From assembly GCF_000006565.2 (NCBI RefSeq), contig NC_031476.1, positions 5,641,900 through 5,705,899 of the forward strand: a stretch of DNA of 64,000 nt. Reading direction: 5' to 3'. This DNA comes from Toxoplasma gondii ME49 (lineage: Eukaryota > Apicomplexa > Conoidasida > Eucoccidiorida > Sarcocystidae). Both the position numbers and the translations under genes were made by a program. Positions within the stretch are counted from its first letter, which is position 1; each line of letters begins with the position of its first letter. The notes under the pieces are model-generated. The model made no database searches. It was not told where the DNA came from and saw nothing but the letters and a program-made list of their open reading frames with translations. Of the stretch, positions 1 through 12,155 are shown one piece after another.

Positions 1-1868
1 CGCATGCATGCGTTTCTATACGCGAACTCGTTCTCGTAACTCCTCGGCGTCATAGCGCCTCTTTCTTGCTCCGCATATGAGTTACGGGAAGGACCGCTGC
101 AAGTGGGTCGATCCGCGAACACTCGGGTAAGTTGAAACACTAGCCGGCAAACGCGAGGATGCCACAGATGCGCACGAGGCGCCAACTGAACTAGTTTCTG
201 CTGGACCCAGGAATGGGAAAGCACGCGATTTAGGGACCAGCGTCTTGAGGGGTCGGGCGCAGTGAGGCCTAGGAAGAGAGTCCAGGCTTCTGGCGGACCT
301 TGGAAGTTCGCAGGCGGGCCAGAAGACCGCACTTGGTGAACCGTACGAAGGACAAACGGAGCAGCACTGGTTGCGTCAAAACCCTTTTGGCGGCAGATGA
401 AACGTCCCGAAAGAAAAAACATCAGAGCCATCCCGAGGGCATAATTGTCGATGCGCTCCGTCAATGGTCCGGTGCAATTGATGACTTCTGGTGGGTTAAT
501 CTCGAGGGTTCTGCCACAGAACAAAAACAACACAGAAAATCGAACCAGGTCCATGAAAGCCCCATGACACTCTGTTTCGCAGGCGCCAATTCACCCACTC
601 TGCTCTTCTTTAAAACTGCTTCCGCAGAGTGCCAAGAAGCTTGGCCGTAGTTCGGGTCTCAAAACCTCTTCCAGGTCCGCCGGGTGGAATGGCCTGTGCA
701 TACTAAGACAAAACTTGCAGGTGCTTTTGTTTCGTCGCTCCCTAGCCACAACGCGCTGATAAGAACAAACGTGAGACATTCTCCGCGTCGCAGTGACCCC
801 AGTCATTTGCGAAATGTTTCCTTTTTCGTCCAATGTGTGCGTTTGTGCTCTCCGAATTTCTCGATCTGCTCACCCTGGCCACTCCACTTGACTGTGTTGA
901 CACCGGTCGACTCGCTCTGACCAGCCGAAGTCCGCAAGTAACACGCGTTTGTCCTTTTTGCATCGAAGAACGTTAGTAGGTTTCAGGTCTCTGTGGACGA
1001 TGTTCTTCTCCTGCAGAAGCAGTACTGCCTGAACCAGCTGAATGAAGTGGAGGAACGCGTCATCTTCGTCCCTGCAAACTTGGTCGCACCACAGCGTGCC
1101 TCCGTCGAGATACTCTTGTACGACTAGCCAGCCTTCAGCTCCTTCGACAATCTCTTCAACACGGACGACGCCGGGGCACTGGCAGTGGGCGAGGTTCACA
1201 ATCTCTTTTGTAAACATATCCACGACCTGGGGAAGCGTATCTTTCGAAAACTTTTGCGGCTGAAGTAGCTTTGCTGCAAAAACCTCGGGTTCTTCAGCGT
1301 GGGTGCCGTGCCGGAAAAGCATCTCACACTCCGTTCCGCGACTGCCAGCAGCCCTGTTGTGAAGAGCTGATGTCTCTCTCTGGAAACCTCCGTGTCCGGT
1401 GTCATCTTTCACTACCTTCGAAATGCCAGTTCGCGCGACCTTCCAGACGTGTGCATAGGTACCGGCACCGATTGATTCGAGCACGCGGTAGCCTTCGAAG
1501 CAACTCTTGGTAGTTCTACGGATTGGAATGTCGTTAGGGAGCGTGTCAGGCAAGCACAGCCTAATGTCCCCGCGCGGGACGGAAGCCACGCCATTAGGTA
1601 ATGTCCCTCTTGTGGATGGGGCTGGAGGCACAGCGGCTGCAGCCGAAGCCGCTGCCGCATCGGACGAGTTCTCGAAAGTATAATAATTCATCGAAGAGAA
1701 CGGCTTGATTTGAAAACTCCGGTCGAGAATGTGCGCGACGGAAGCCTGAGGGCCGCGTCGCCTGTCTCGGAGTCGCCTGCAGAAACAAGCACAAGGGAAG
1801 CGGGAAGAATTCGACGGATGAGTTTGGATCAATGCGTGGTGAAGGTTGCCATATGTGCAGGTGCTCAT
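1..1868 (-). CDS. divergent protein kinase, 3' end cut by window edge
   Basis: A serine/threonine-type kinase domain is spread over two exons: 1868-904 and 510 to the window start. Exon 1 carries a glycine loop (IGAGTYAHVWKV), the ATP lysine in FAAKLL, an alpha-C glutamate in FTKEIVNL, the catalytic loop HRDLKPTNVL and the metal-binding DFG. A GTGTCA donor after 904 and an acceptor after a pyrimidine-rich tract at 511 join in phase, giving DFGWSERVDR then TLEINPPEV. Exon 2 continues with the NPPE (APE-like) motif, DNYALGMAL (subdomain IX) and LTAPDPSRRWSL (subdomain XI). A long insert lies between the glycine loop and the lysine, and the activation segment is very short. It resembles the rhoptry-kinase (ROPK) type expansions of coccidia, but no signal peptide is visible from the ATG at 1868 or the alternative ATG near 1690, so secretion is unproven. 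No stop codon is reached before the left edge. Confidence 0.8.
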
Positions 1869-2385
1869 GGGCGCGAATCCCTGTCCATGGCGTGTGAATG
1901 CTGGCTACAGCCGAGCCAGTTTTCGACAGAAAAAAACATAGCCACGTCCACGAGGTTACTAACCGATGAAGCACAGCGGGATGGGAAGCTGTGAAAAACT
2001 CTGTGTAGGCATCCACGATGGCAACGCGGGACACAGTTTACCTTACCCGTTCCCTTGACGGATGGGAAAGCTTTGCTAGTCAAGTCGAAACCAACGCGGC
2101 GACAAAGTCATCTGAAGAGACTAACTTGATGCCGCGGCACAAGCTCCGATGCAAAAAGAGTGTTTGGATCTGAAAAGGAAAGGAAGGTGTACAAAGCACA
2201 CTTTTCTTTGATAGAGGTGGCGGTCGCGACGAGCCGGGACTCAATGGCGACGCCCATGGAGAGCCAATAAACCCGCGACGCGAAGTGTTTGTGGCAACTA
2301 AAGCACGTTGGCGTTTGCGTTAATGGAGCAAACACACGGTCTAAGAAGGGTATCAAACGAAGTTGACGGATTTATACCTGTAGCA
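1869..2385. other. probable 5' region of the kinase gene
   Basis: No convincing exon is seen. Overlapping minus-strand frames remain open around 1865-2083, including a hydrophobic stretch (TSWTWLCFFLS) out of frame with the kinase. It could be a leader exon, but no in-phase splice pair was found. Confidence 0.3.
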
Positions 2386-3162
2386 TTAGGAGAGGAAGAA
2401 GTGAGCCAAGCAAAGTAGACACGCAGCTCGAGGAAGTGATTCACCGTCCACGACCAGCTGGCCCATGCTCAAAGGCTTGTAGATAAAACCCGGCCAAAAA
2501 CGAACACTCCCGTAACAAATTGTGCCTTTCTTGTCATATCTGAGATGCCTAAACTCATTGCCGGCTCGTTCAACCCACTCGTGGAAAGATGGGCTAACGT
2601 TCAGTGTGTAGACCGATCGCTCACACCACGAGCCGGGACTGCGACGTGCCGCCAGCCCCGCGTGCGACGTAGATCTCACCGAGCTAGCGGCGTTCAGGTC
2701 AGTTCCCAAGGGGAGCAAAACGGCGGTTCTGTTGTTAGATGCTCCTCTGACAACCAGAGAAGCCCTCTGGATGCATCGTTTCTTTTGATTTTCACCCCTG
2801 AACCAGAACGCGCACGGAGACCAGACGGCTAGTAGTGTGAGGCGACGGGATGTGTCTAGCAGACTTACTTGAGCAAAGCAGCAGCTTTGCCTGTCATGTC
2901 TTTTCGCCGCAGTTGCTACACGAGGCTGGCCACCACGATGTTCAGCTCCGGAGTGTTGGGTGTAAATAAGGCGAAATAACGGGAAAGCCAGGGGAAACCG
3001 TTCGTCGTCGTGCCAACAGCCGCTCCCACAGTAGGAACTCTCCCGGAAGACGGACCGGTGGTGAATTAACACGCCGCAAGGTCCGAGGGACTCATTTCCG
3101 TGGCCAAGACACGTGCACGCACTCCTGGAAAGGCGGTTGACAACGGTGGATGTTATTACCAA
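2386..3162 (-). CDS. orphan 258-codon open frame, possible exon
   Basis: This minus-strand frame stays open for about 258 codons in a region where other frames are closed, which is longer than expected by chance at this base composition. It contains no in-frame ATG at its start (the first possible start is TTG). A perfect donor (GTAAGT) follows the codons for SCCFAQ, near 2863. The product is rich in Cys, Arg and Ser, and no family is recognised. It lies upstream of the kinase on the same strand and may be an exon of an unannotated transcript or a chance open frame. Confidence 0.25.
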   Translation of the reverse strand: MVITSTVVNRLSRSACTCLGHGNESLGPCGVLIHHRSVFRESSYCGSGCWHDDERFPLAFPLFRLIYTQHSGAEHRGGQPRVATAAKRHDRQSCCFAQVSLLDTSRRLTLLAVWSPCAFWFRGENQKKRCIQRASLVVRGASNNRTAVLLPLGTDLNAASSVRSTSHAGLAARRSPGSWCERSVYTLNVSPSFHEWVERAGNEFRHLRYDKKGTICYGSVRFWPGFIYKPLSMGQLVVDGESLPRAACLLCLAHFFLS

Positions 3163-4636
3163 TGGAACTGGAAAAGTTCACTTCTCCCGTAGCGCATCCA
3201 TTGTAGATCTGTGCAGCGCGGTAAAGGTTCCCATCACTTGTGTGGCGGATTCATCCCTCACGAATACGGAGAAACCGAGGAAACAGTCCAGGGGGTCTCA
3301 ACCTACAAGCCACGGCAACGGTCACACAGCAAGCGAGAGCGCGGAATCGTTGCTAGGCCTGCCAGCAGCACGCAGCCAACCCCGCTATTCGCGAACCACT
3401 GTTCTGGTAAAAAGAATGCAAGAAGACACGGCCAGACTACCATCGATAGCGATTGTCATGTCGACCGACTGCACGCAGCGGGTTTGCTGGTATTTGTCGT
3501 TAAACAATGTGAACGTCACCTAAAAATGTGTGACGTGCGTAAGACACCAGTGAATCTCGGGTACTGTGCGCACATTTGAGTACTTTTAACACAGAATATC
3601 GGTTGGGAAAACACTCCCGCTGAGAGAGTGTGATCTTCACCAGCAGACTGATAAAATCCAGTAAGGGAAAACACTCATACGTTGCGGAGTAGACGCAGCT
3701 CCATGGATGCTTGCAATTCAGGTTGATTACACTCACCTAAGTGGCTACTAGCAGTTCTTGTATCGCGGAATTGCCGTTCCTCTGTATGCTTGCCCATTAA
3801 CTCCTCCCTCCATGACCCTGACCCACAAAACAATTTAGTTTTCTGGAGGAACGAGAGAATACGCAGTAACAGATCCATCCGTAGTTTGAGGCTGGTCGTT
3901 TAGCGCCGTGTTTCCAAAGCGACATCGTTTTTCTGCTGCGTCGGTCACCAGTTCACTTGCCGCGTCTGCTGACCGTGTGTCAAGTAGCTTAGTTATGTGA
4001 ATGGTGGCCGCCTGAGTGCGGCCGACGTATTGGAGTTGTGCTGCTCATCAACAAGAGGTTATTTGTATACAAAAGCTAACAGCCTGTTGTCCCTTATAGT
4101 GCACTTTCCGAGTGTTGACGGAAGATGCGTTACCGGGAAGTATGGTGCTAGGACCACTCTGGTGAAGTGAACAGCCTGAAGAGAGCCGTCGGAAAACAGT
4201 AGAAAATAGGTATAACTCTCATAACATACTGAAGGTGACATGGATTGTACTTCCATGGCAGTTGTATTGTGCCATGCGTATATTCGACACCATACGGCTT
4301 CTGCAGGCAACTGCAGCGGTATTGCCGTTGCTTTCAGCTTTTGTAGAAGCCGCGTATGGCTCCACGCTTAAACTGCGAAAATACGAGAAGCTGACAACGG
4401 CGTGACAGTCCACAGCTTCTGCTACATCAGCGGTTTTCGAACTTCGTACATACCGTAATTATTCTTCTGTCAAGTCTCAGAGTACGCGATTTCATTGGTG
4501 TTACGGGGTTTGAGGATGGTTATAGTGGGTAAGCAAATAAGCCACACTCGATTCACAGGCGAAACATGAGCAACGGCGGTGGTATACGGAATAACAGCAT
4601 CAGTTGTCCGTTTTCCCAGGTTTGTTCACTAGTTAA
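3163..4636. other. intergenic stretch, no gene seen
   Basis: Only short overlapping open frames are present on both strands (up to about 136 codons, mutually overlapping). None shows a family motif. The right end is the 3' flank of the RNA-binding protein gene. Confidence 0.4.
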
Positions 4637-7600
4637 CTAAGATCTTTTCCTGAGGTGTTTCCACCAGTGCGGGAATGTGCTGCTTCTAAGCCTCTCGCCT
4701 GATGAGCTGAGGCGACTCTTGCGGTTAGTCACACCGCCTGAACTCCGTCAGCTGCAATGTGCCTCTTTCGTGAATACACAGAAAGAAGGGTGAACAACGG
4801 AAACCATGTCCGGCAATAGCGGCAACAGAAAATCGGCATGCATTTGCCGCCGTCCATTTCAAAAGTTAGGCCCCCACAGGCCGGTGACTAGAGAGTTGTC
4901 TTTTCACAGCGGAAATAGATGATTCTTAGGTAGCGTTCACCCTTTTTGTGTAGCTGTCGTTTGCTCTCTGTAGCGTTGTTTCTGAGAGAGAGATAATCGT
5001 CGAGGAGCACCCTGTCGAACGTTCGTCTTGTCCTGGTACTTCTCCCGAGCCTCCCCGTACATCACGAATGAGCAGTAGGTCAACGGTATACAATAAAACC
5101 TGATGCTCTGTTTTGAGAAGATAATCGCGGGGGACGACGTGTTGCATCATAAGGCCATGCATGGCACAATATACTTCTTCCTGTACTGTCGACGATCTGC
5201 AGTCAGACGGATTCGTCGTTTCGCAGTTCATGTCCAGCATGCTCACAATAATATGAGCACACTTGAGAAACGGGTGGTTTACTCGAGATTGCAACCGCAA
5301 GCTCAGTGCCCGTTCATCCGTCCACATAGTCCATAGCGCTAGGGCACTCATCAAACACTGACGCCTGGCTGGGTTGTCAAGGCGCCATCCTTCATTCCTG
5401 GCGGCCGAAGCCACTGCGTTGACAACCTGAAGCAACAGGGGAGCATCGAGCTTCGACCTCTCTCTTTCTCTGCTGGGCACTGCCAAACTTGTTCGTGAGA
5501 CGTATGACCAGAAGGTTGTGGCGAAAAGGGCGAGAGACAAGTTCCGCGCCGTCGCACTCCACCGAACCCCATCGTCCACTTTCTCGGGTGTCTGTTGCAC
5601 TCTCTCTTCCGTGAAATGAGAGTTGTCGAGATTTGTGTCTCTAACTTCGTGCTCTGCATAATGAGGCTGATCAGTACACTGCAGGAATCTAAGCACGCTC
5701 CCAAGAGCGTCGGAAGACGATTCCTGTTTTGAACTCGACATCAGTTGCGTGGCTTGGCTGGTGGGAATCTCTCGAGGATTCGTCGTTTCGCCATCGCGTA
5801 ATAAAAATCCGCCCTTGTGTTGGTGTCTGTCCCCCAAAGGCTCATCAGGTGCGCCATCGCTGCACATTCCCACAATCAACTCCAGAATGCCAAGGAAGCC
5901 GTACGTCTGGCAAACCGGGCTTTCCAGTTTTACCAGGCTGTTGGCCAAGCAACAAAGCAGTCCAACTGGAGCCTGCTGCTGGTACGTGAGACAGAGATTT
6001 TCTTCTCCATGAACGGCGGTCTTCCGCCTGGATGAGTGTCCGGCGTTCAGGCAACGCACAAAGTGTTCTAGGCGTTCGCTGATTGCGTTTGATGTACTGC
6101 GAAGACACAGGGATTACAGATCCACGTAAACAACAGCGTGACAAACACAGAACGGCTCTCAGAACAGAAATGCGATACACCGGAACGCATCTGCGATATG
6201 TCTGAAGCAACTGTAGCCATGTCATGTATTGCGCTAAACCATGATGTGACCGTCTTCTGCGATGTACACCCAGTTCAGGCCTGGCAGCCAACACTAGAAT
6301 AGGGGCATCTTCAACCATAATTGTGGTTTCGTTTTTAATGTCTACTCAACAGTAAGCTGAGGTCCATCATTTGTGAGAAACCTACAAACGACTTTGTATC
6401 GCCTTTTCGTTGGCACGTATAACCAGGCGGGGTCACGGCAATCGTGGTGAACCCTCAATACCGGCACCTGGTCTACGGGGGCAGCTTACTATGGGGAGAG
6501 TTGGAAGCGGAGCCTACTGAATGCATTCAGAGTGAGAGTAAGCTCCTGAATGGTGAAACGTGTGATCCGACCACGTTGTTGAAGATCAGCGTCGGCCCTA
6601 ACCAGTACACATACAAATTTTAAGTCCAACAGGATTCATGAGATACGCAGAAGTTCTGTCAGATGCAGCCCCCCTTTGCCCTTCTCTGTATCAGCTGCTA
6701 GCCATTGTCGCCATCGGCTGCCTTGAAATGGCTCTCTACCGCGCATGCACCGACCTGGCGTATTCAGTGGCTTTAACATTCGCAAGTGAAGAAATGCGAA
6801 CTATCTACAAAGTTACAAACAGGCGAGCAGCTAACACGCCACTGGAGAGTGGTGCCTACTCGAGCAGACAACGGACCAACGGAGCTGAGGACTTACGCAT
6901 ACAGAGCCCGATGGTGTACAAGTTCCATCCTGCTCATGGCGTTGAGGATCATCGCCATATCTCGGGGTTGCATTGCGGACCAGGAGCCACTGGAGAATTC
7001 ACCTTCCATCCCGGCGCGCGAGCCCTTTATCTGCTGTGGTGTTTCTCGCCCTCCGAGGTGGTTGCACAGCTCTGAAAGCAGATGCGTCGCCACTGCGGGT
7101 ACGTCAGACGATAGCCGTGAGCTCTGAGCGCGTGAAAATCCAGTGTTGCCACCGCGAGAGGTGTCACCAGCAGGTGGAAGACACACATAACCCCCACGTT
7201 TCCCTGGCAGGTGGGAGGTCCTTTCTTGCTCCGCCTGTTCGATGTGCCACTCGTTGTGATCCGAAGTCGCTTGCGCTTGAGACCCGGCAACGAAACGCGA
7301 ATCTGTCGAGGCCGCTTGAGTTTCCAGGTGTGGCCTGGTGCTGAGTGGCCACCTTGCGTCTTCCTTCCACCTAACGCCGTCATACAGCTCTTCATCGATT
7401 CCGTCCGAACTCGAACGGCAAGCCGCACCCGTGCCGGGGGGCTTCAACTCCAAAGACGCGACATTCAGAAATCCGGGTAGCGCATGCCAAAACAGCGCCA
7501 CATACTTCGGGTCGCACTTGAACAAAAGTCGCTGTCCTGCGGTGAAAACGGTCCAAATAAGACTGAGAGGTGGCATATGCTGAACACGACTGCACGCATT

Positions 7601-9028
7601 CATAATTTCAACTACCTGCCTTTCCGTGAACTTTTTTTTCTCAACTGTCCCGACAGCCGTGCAGACAGCGTCGAAGACGGCGCCTTCGACCGGGTCCTGA
7701 GGCATGCGAGACAGAATATCCAGAAGCCGGCAGATGGACCTTGCATCTGACTGGAAACTTGCAGTGCCCTCGTCGCGAAGCCGCCGAAGAACTGCATGCG
7801 CCAGTTCCCTAATTGGTCCAGAAGCAGGCCAGACTGGAGAGGCACCAGAACTCTTCCAGCAGAAATTTTCGAGTGTCGCCAAAAGCATGACTGTATCCAC
7901 GGGTGTCAAAAAGGGAACCATCGCATGCAAACGAGGGAGGCACGCTGAAAACAGTGACAGCTTCTTGGTGGTGTTCGTTTTCCCGAACTCGCATAACGCA
8001 AGCACAAGACTCGCGGCGTCGAACTCATGGACTGTATCCACCATTCTGCGCTCGAGGAGATCCAAAATGCCTTGAATCTGAGCAGAGGAACAATGGCGGG
8101 CACATGCATTCGCGAATCGAGCAATCAAGCGCGGCGTGAACGCCTCGGGATGTCGGGAAAGGCAACTGGATATGGCGGGGCAGAGGCTTTCGAGGAACTC
8201 GGCATCCAGAGGCGACGGTAGTTCCTTCGCAGACAAAGACAAATACGTCAAGGTCCGCGCAGAGAACGTGTGCTCCTCCTGTTTTACGCGCCTCTTTAGC
8301 GCCTCCACAGACTTTGGATTGATCAGCCCCAGCGACGCAAACGTGCTCACTAAATCGGCGAAGGTACCCAGTGGACACTCCTCGATGAGAGTCCCGACAA
8401 TTTCCGAATCTCTGGCTTCGCTGCATCGTCCCGGCGCCTCCACGTCATCGCTGCGTCTTCGAGCACTGTTGCCACCACGAGTCATTTCCGCCACATTCAC
8501 GGATACCACATCGTTTGTATTCTTGAGTTCCACGTGGATGGCTCGTGTCCTTCCCACACAAACATCAAGGAGATACCGTGCGTCATCTGTCATTCCTAAG
8601 GCCGCGAGGCATGCAAGCACGCGACCGACGGAGTTCTGCCGCGACAGCTGATAGCGCGGACCAAAAGCGACTTGTGAGATACGCTTAAGGGCGCATTTTG
8701 CAGAGACAGAGAAAGCATGTTCAGCCTGGTCAAAGGTAGGTTCGCTTTCCGTCTTGGCTCCAGGAGAATGACACAGGCCATGCCTAGACGACGGAACCCC
8801 AGCAGACGAACTCGTGATTGGGGACGCATGACAGTCTGACCAAGAGAACCATCTACGCTCCTGGTGGTGTCCACGCTGCGATCCATGGGTGTTGCCGGTA
8901 GCGCGCACAAAAGAGCGGCATTCCGGAGCGTCCGCCAGTTTGTGCTGGGAGATAAGGGATACGATGAAGCTCCTGAGTCTGGCAGCTCTTTGGCCGGTCC
9001 ATTTCGCCTGAATTTCAGAGGACAACAT
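4637..9028 (-). CDS. FASTK/heptatricopeptide-repeat organellar RNA-binding protein, probable RAP end
   Basis: Three exons join in phase: 9028-6897 (donor GTAAGT), 6597-6490 (donor GTAAGC) and 6096-4926 with a TAA stop, giving 1136 residues. Repeats of about 35-40 residues follow the two-helix pattern of heptatricopeptide proteins, for example FADLVSTFASLGL, VDTVMLLATLENF, MQPRDMAMILNAMSRMEL and FTIQELTLTLNAFSRLRF. Near the end, QEEVYCAMHG followed by YTVDLLL matches the FAST_2-type segment that precedes a RAP domain. Splicing at 5061 to 4887-4827 and 4737-4637 adds LTFEMDGG and TNRKSRLSSSGERL...FPHWWKHL, which fits RAP, and ends at a TAG at 4637 (1145 residues). Family members act in mitochondria or plastids on organelle mRNA or fragmented rRNA. 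The first ATG is at 9028; an acceptor-like TTACAG at 9056 upstream hints at an additional leader exon. Nothing more specific than the family is claimed. Confidence 0.8.
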
Positions 9029-12000
9029 CCCCGACAAAATGAGGGTTATTACTGTAAGAAATCCTGTGGATAGCTACTCTCGATGGTCTAGACAGACTGT
9101 CATGACAGACGGGAGACCCCAACTAAGCGGGTCGCTCTGCCACACTGCGAAATGGAATTCAATCTTGGATGAAGGGGAGAATATACGGGTTAGCTCAGTG
9201 CGCTTCAACTGGATCGACATCCTAGTTCAGTGGAAACAACTCGGAATTATGTCAGCGTACAAGCGTCACCGGCAAAGGTGAACTTAAGACAGGCGCTGTC
9301 TTGGAACAAGGAAGGCAGAAGAGCTCACCGTATTGGCTTGTAAGGTAGGAGCAGTCATACTGATGAATGTAAAACACGGCCAGGCGAGGTTGTGAATCGC
9401 CTGTGAATCCAGATGAAGTTGTCTCTCGTCGCGCCCGTTTCAATCAGGTAGACAACAGCGCACACCGGCCACAAGCCACAGTGAGACAGGAGACTGCTGT
9501 CGGACTCATGCCTCCTATTTCCGGCGAGAAAAAGGTAGGGAATTGCGCTTTGGCACTCCACGATCTGCAGCAACTGACCGGCGGTGTCAACGACAAACCG
9601 GGAACCAATCTAAATGAAAAAAGAGATTCTCCATGCCACTGCCTAGACCTGGCTGGAAAGCAAAAAGTACGATTCACTCGACGAAAGCAGCTGCTGGGTC
9701 GCGCGTGTCTATTTCTAGAAGGGGAGAAGAGAGCTGCCTGCAGCCACTGTACAAAGCGAACGGAAGTACGTGACAGTGTGGCTGTTGGAAGCTTTCTCAG
9801 GATCGACCCCCATTTCAGCTCAAGTTTCGCCACGGAGCGGGTCAAGTTCACACATGGAAGCATCGTCAACAAGAAGAAACGTGATGGAGAAACAAGAAAT
9901 CGAAAACGGGTGGACTGTCGCCTCAACGTTGCAGTTGAGAAGACAGCGAACACACCGTCCGCACAGGAAATTCAGAGCCTCGGAAAGAAAGCAGGGCGCG
10001 TAGTGGGTACCCGTAACTGTCCAGAGTTCTGTGGTTCGATCATCATTGTTCCAGTTAATCGCCAGAATCAGACCCGTCAAATTGTTCGATGAAATGTTGT
10101 AAAAAACTGTCCACAGAGGAAATGTTGCTTTTCGTCCTGCAAGCAAAGGGGATCGCGCGAGTCTCAACTGAGCACCCCTCAAATTGCATACACTCGGGAG
10201 ATCGCATGCGCTGGGGCTGATACTGAACACCGATCGCTCCTGCTGCAAACAATCTGCAGTTAGTAAGGATAAAAGAAGCTCTACAACAATTTCTTGTAGT
10301 AGGCTAGCACATGGAGACACCGTCTTCAAGCGGGTTCTACGGCGCTATTCTTCCCAACCAGACTGAGGAGCGACGTTAAGGTCACTACAAAGAAGCTACC
10401 TCGTTTGGCCGGCCGCGCGACGCTCGATTGTGCTCAACAGCCAAGAGTTATCCATCTTTCAGTACCACTAGCGGAGTCCTATCGAACTGCCAGCTATACG
10501 ACTCTTTCGAGCAGGATATAAACGCAAAATAAGGTCTTAAAATCCGAGTATTTAGACATAAGACTCGCTCTTTCTAGTCACTTGCATACCGTTTTTCAAG
10601 TGGCCCAGGACCTCAGGTGGCCGTGAGGGGTCTCCCGGTCTCGGTCGTGCGAGTACACACATGTTTCCATTACATTTCGCCGTTGTTGCCCACCGACTCG
10701 CTACAAATTCACATTTATACCGCAATTACACCTCGTGCAAAACATGTACGCATTCACTTGCGGAAGTGTTGTTTCTGTAAGGTGGGTGAAGCGCATTTTC
10801 ATATCGAGGGGGCTTTGATGGAGTGGATAAGATTCTCTGAGTATGTTTTAGATTATGTTAACATGTTTGTCTCTTGGATGATTTGGAAGCAAACTGACGT
10901 GCATGACGGGTCAGACTGATAAAATTGATCGCGCTGTAAAAAAATGGTGCCACTGGTGATGGTGCTGAACTTCACGATTCTAGCATCGGATGCGTCGGCA
11001 CGGAGGTCACTCGGAAAGTCTGCCGTTTCCAAGAAGTCAACGGAGGCAAGAATGCGAGTGTTTCATGCACTCGAGCTGGGCGCCTGTTCACGAGAAGCGT
11101 TGGAACGAATTTTATAATCGTCCGAGCACAGTGTTATTTTGTTTGCCAACTCTTCCACGTAAAACGCTACATAGGTGCCCTCAAAAAAACATTCCCCTTT
11201 TTACGCGACCTACCTCCGCTTGCGATCGTCAGTGCATAGAATATAGCGCTGAACATTTTAACACTCCTGTGGTAATTGCCGCAATTCCACAGTCTCGCTC
11301 CAGGTTAGGAATTTTTGAGGAGCCCCCATCGACGCGGCCTGCTCTCCGGTACCTAAAAACTTGCACCGCTGTGTTGCAGCGGGACAGTTCTAGCGGTTTC
11401 GAACGAACTGCACATCGGCCAGGGAAAACCAAGTTTGTTTCGCGTAGCTTAACGGCCGCCAACACGAATCCTCAGACAAAACTCCCTCTATAGCCGGATC
11501 CCACCGGCGTGTTTCTCCATTTTAGATTTCAACCGGTGCCGCGCGCGCCACGCTCTCATGTCTCCGGAGTCTATTTCCATCTCAAGCGCTGAAAGCCAGC
11601 AACAAGTGGGAAGTGTGGTCACGGCCTAGCAGGACCGCCCTGTAAGTGCATGCTTGTTGTCCCTCGCTTGCATGCAAGAGGCAAAGAAGTTTTGCCAAAA
11701 TCCTCTATGAGTGAACCTTTACGTAGATCGATAGACTACCTCAAGTGGCGCGTATCGTGGGTCCCCGAGCCGCTCCATCACAGACAACCAACACGGGAAA
11801 ACTGAACCAACACACGAGCTCCCGACTCTCCATGTTCCTCATTTCGCTGAGAAAACTCCGATGGGACCGAACGAAAGTGGAAAACGCAGATTTGATAAAA
11901 AGTCATCCGTTCTCGATTACGAATAACGTTCCCACACTGTTGGCAGCCACAGCGCTTGCCTCTACCACTGTCTTGAAAAATCTCTGAAGGAAACTGCAGT

Positions 12001-12155
12001 TCCCAGTGTGCCTCTCCCGGGGTGCGCGCAGTACGCCCTTGAACCCTTCACGTCCTCGGAAGCGCTCACAACGAGCAACCCAGCCTGGCCTTTCCTCAAA
12101 GCGCCTCTTTCCTTCAAGCGACTCTCTGAAACCTCCGAAGACCCCGGACACCGGT
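9029..12155. other. intergenic region upstream of the RNA-binding protein gene
   Basis: No firm gene is seen. Open frames of 169-229 codons overlap on both strands at 9403-10329, and a 167-codon ATG frame lies on the plus strand at 10990-11493; none has a family signature. A minus-strand frame at 9953-9444 is Arg/Ser-rich and could resemble an organelle-targeting leader, but no in-phase join to the exon at 9028 was found. TGCATGC-type palindromes occur at 11647-11678. Confidence 0.35.
11647..11678. promoter_or_regulatory. paired TGCATGC motifs
   Basis: TGCATGC is present at 11647-11653 and again inside the palindrome CTTGCATGCAAG at 11667-11678. This motif is over-represented near coccidian promoters and resembles ApiAP2-binding sites. 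The placement lies between the PNUTS-like gene's 3' end and the next minus-strand gene. A regulatory role is inferred only. Confidence 0.3.

Noticed and set aside
9403..10092. 229-codon plus-strand frame
   Set aside because: It starts without a good gene context and overlaps equally open minus-strand frames; composition is unremarkable and there is no motif.
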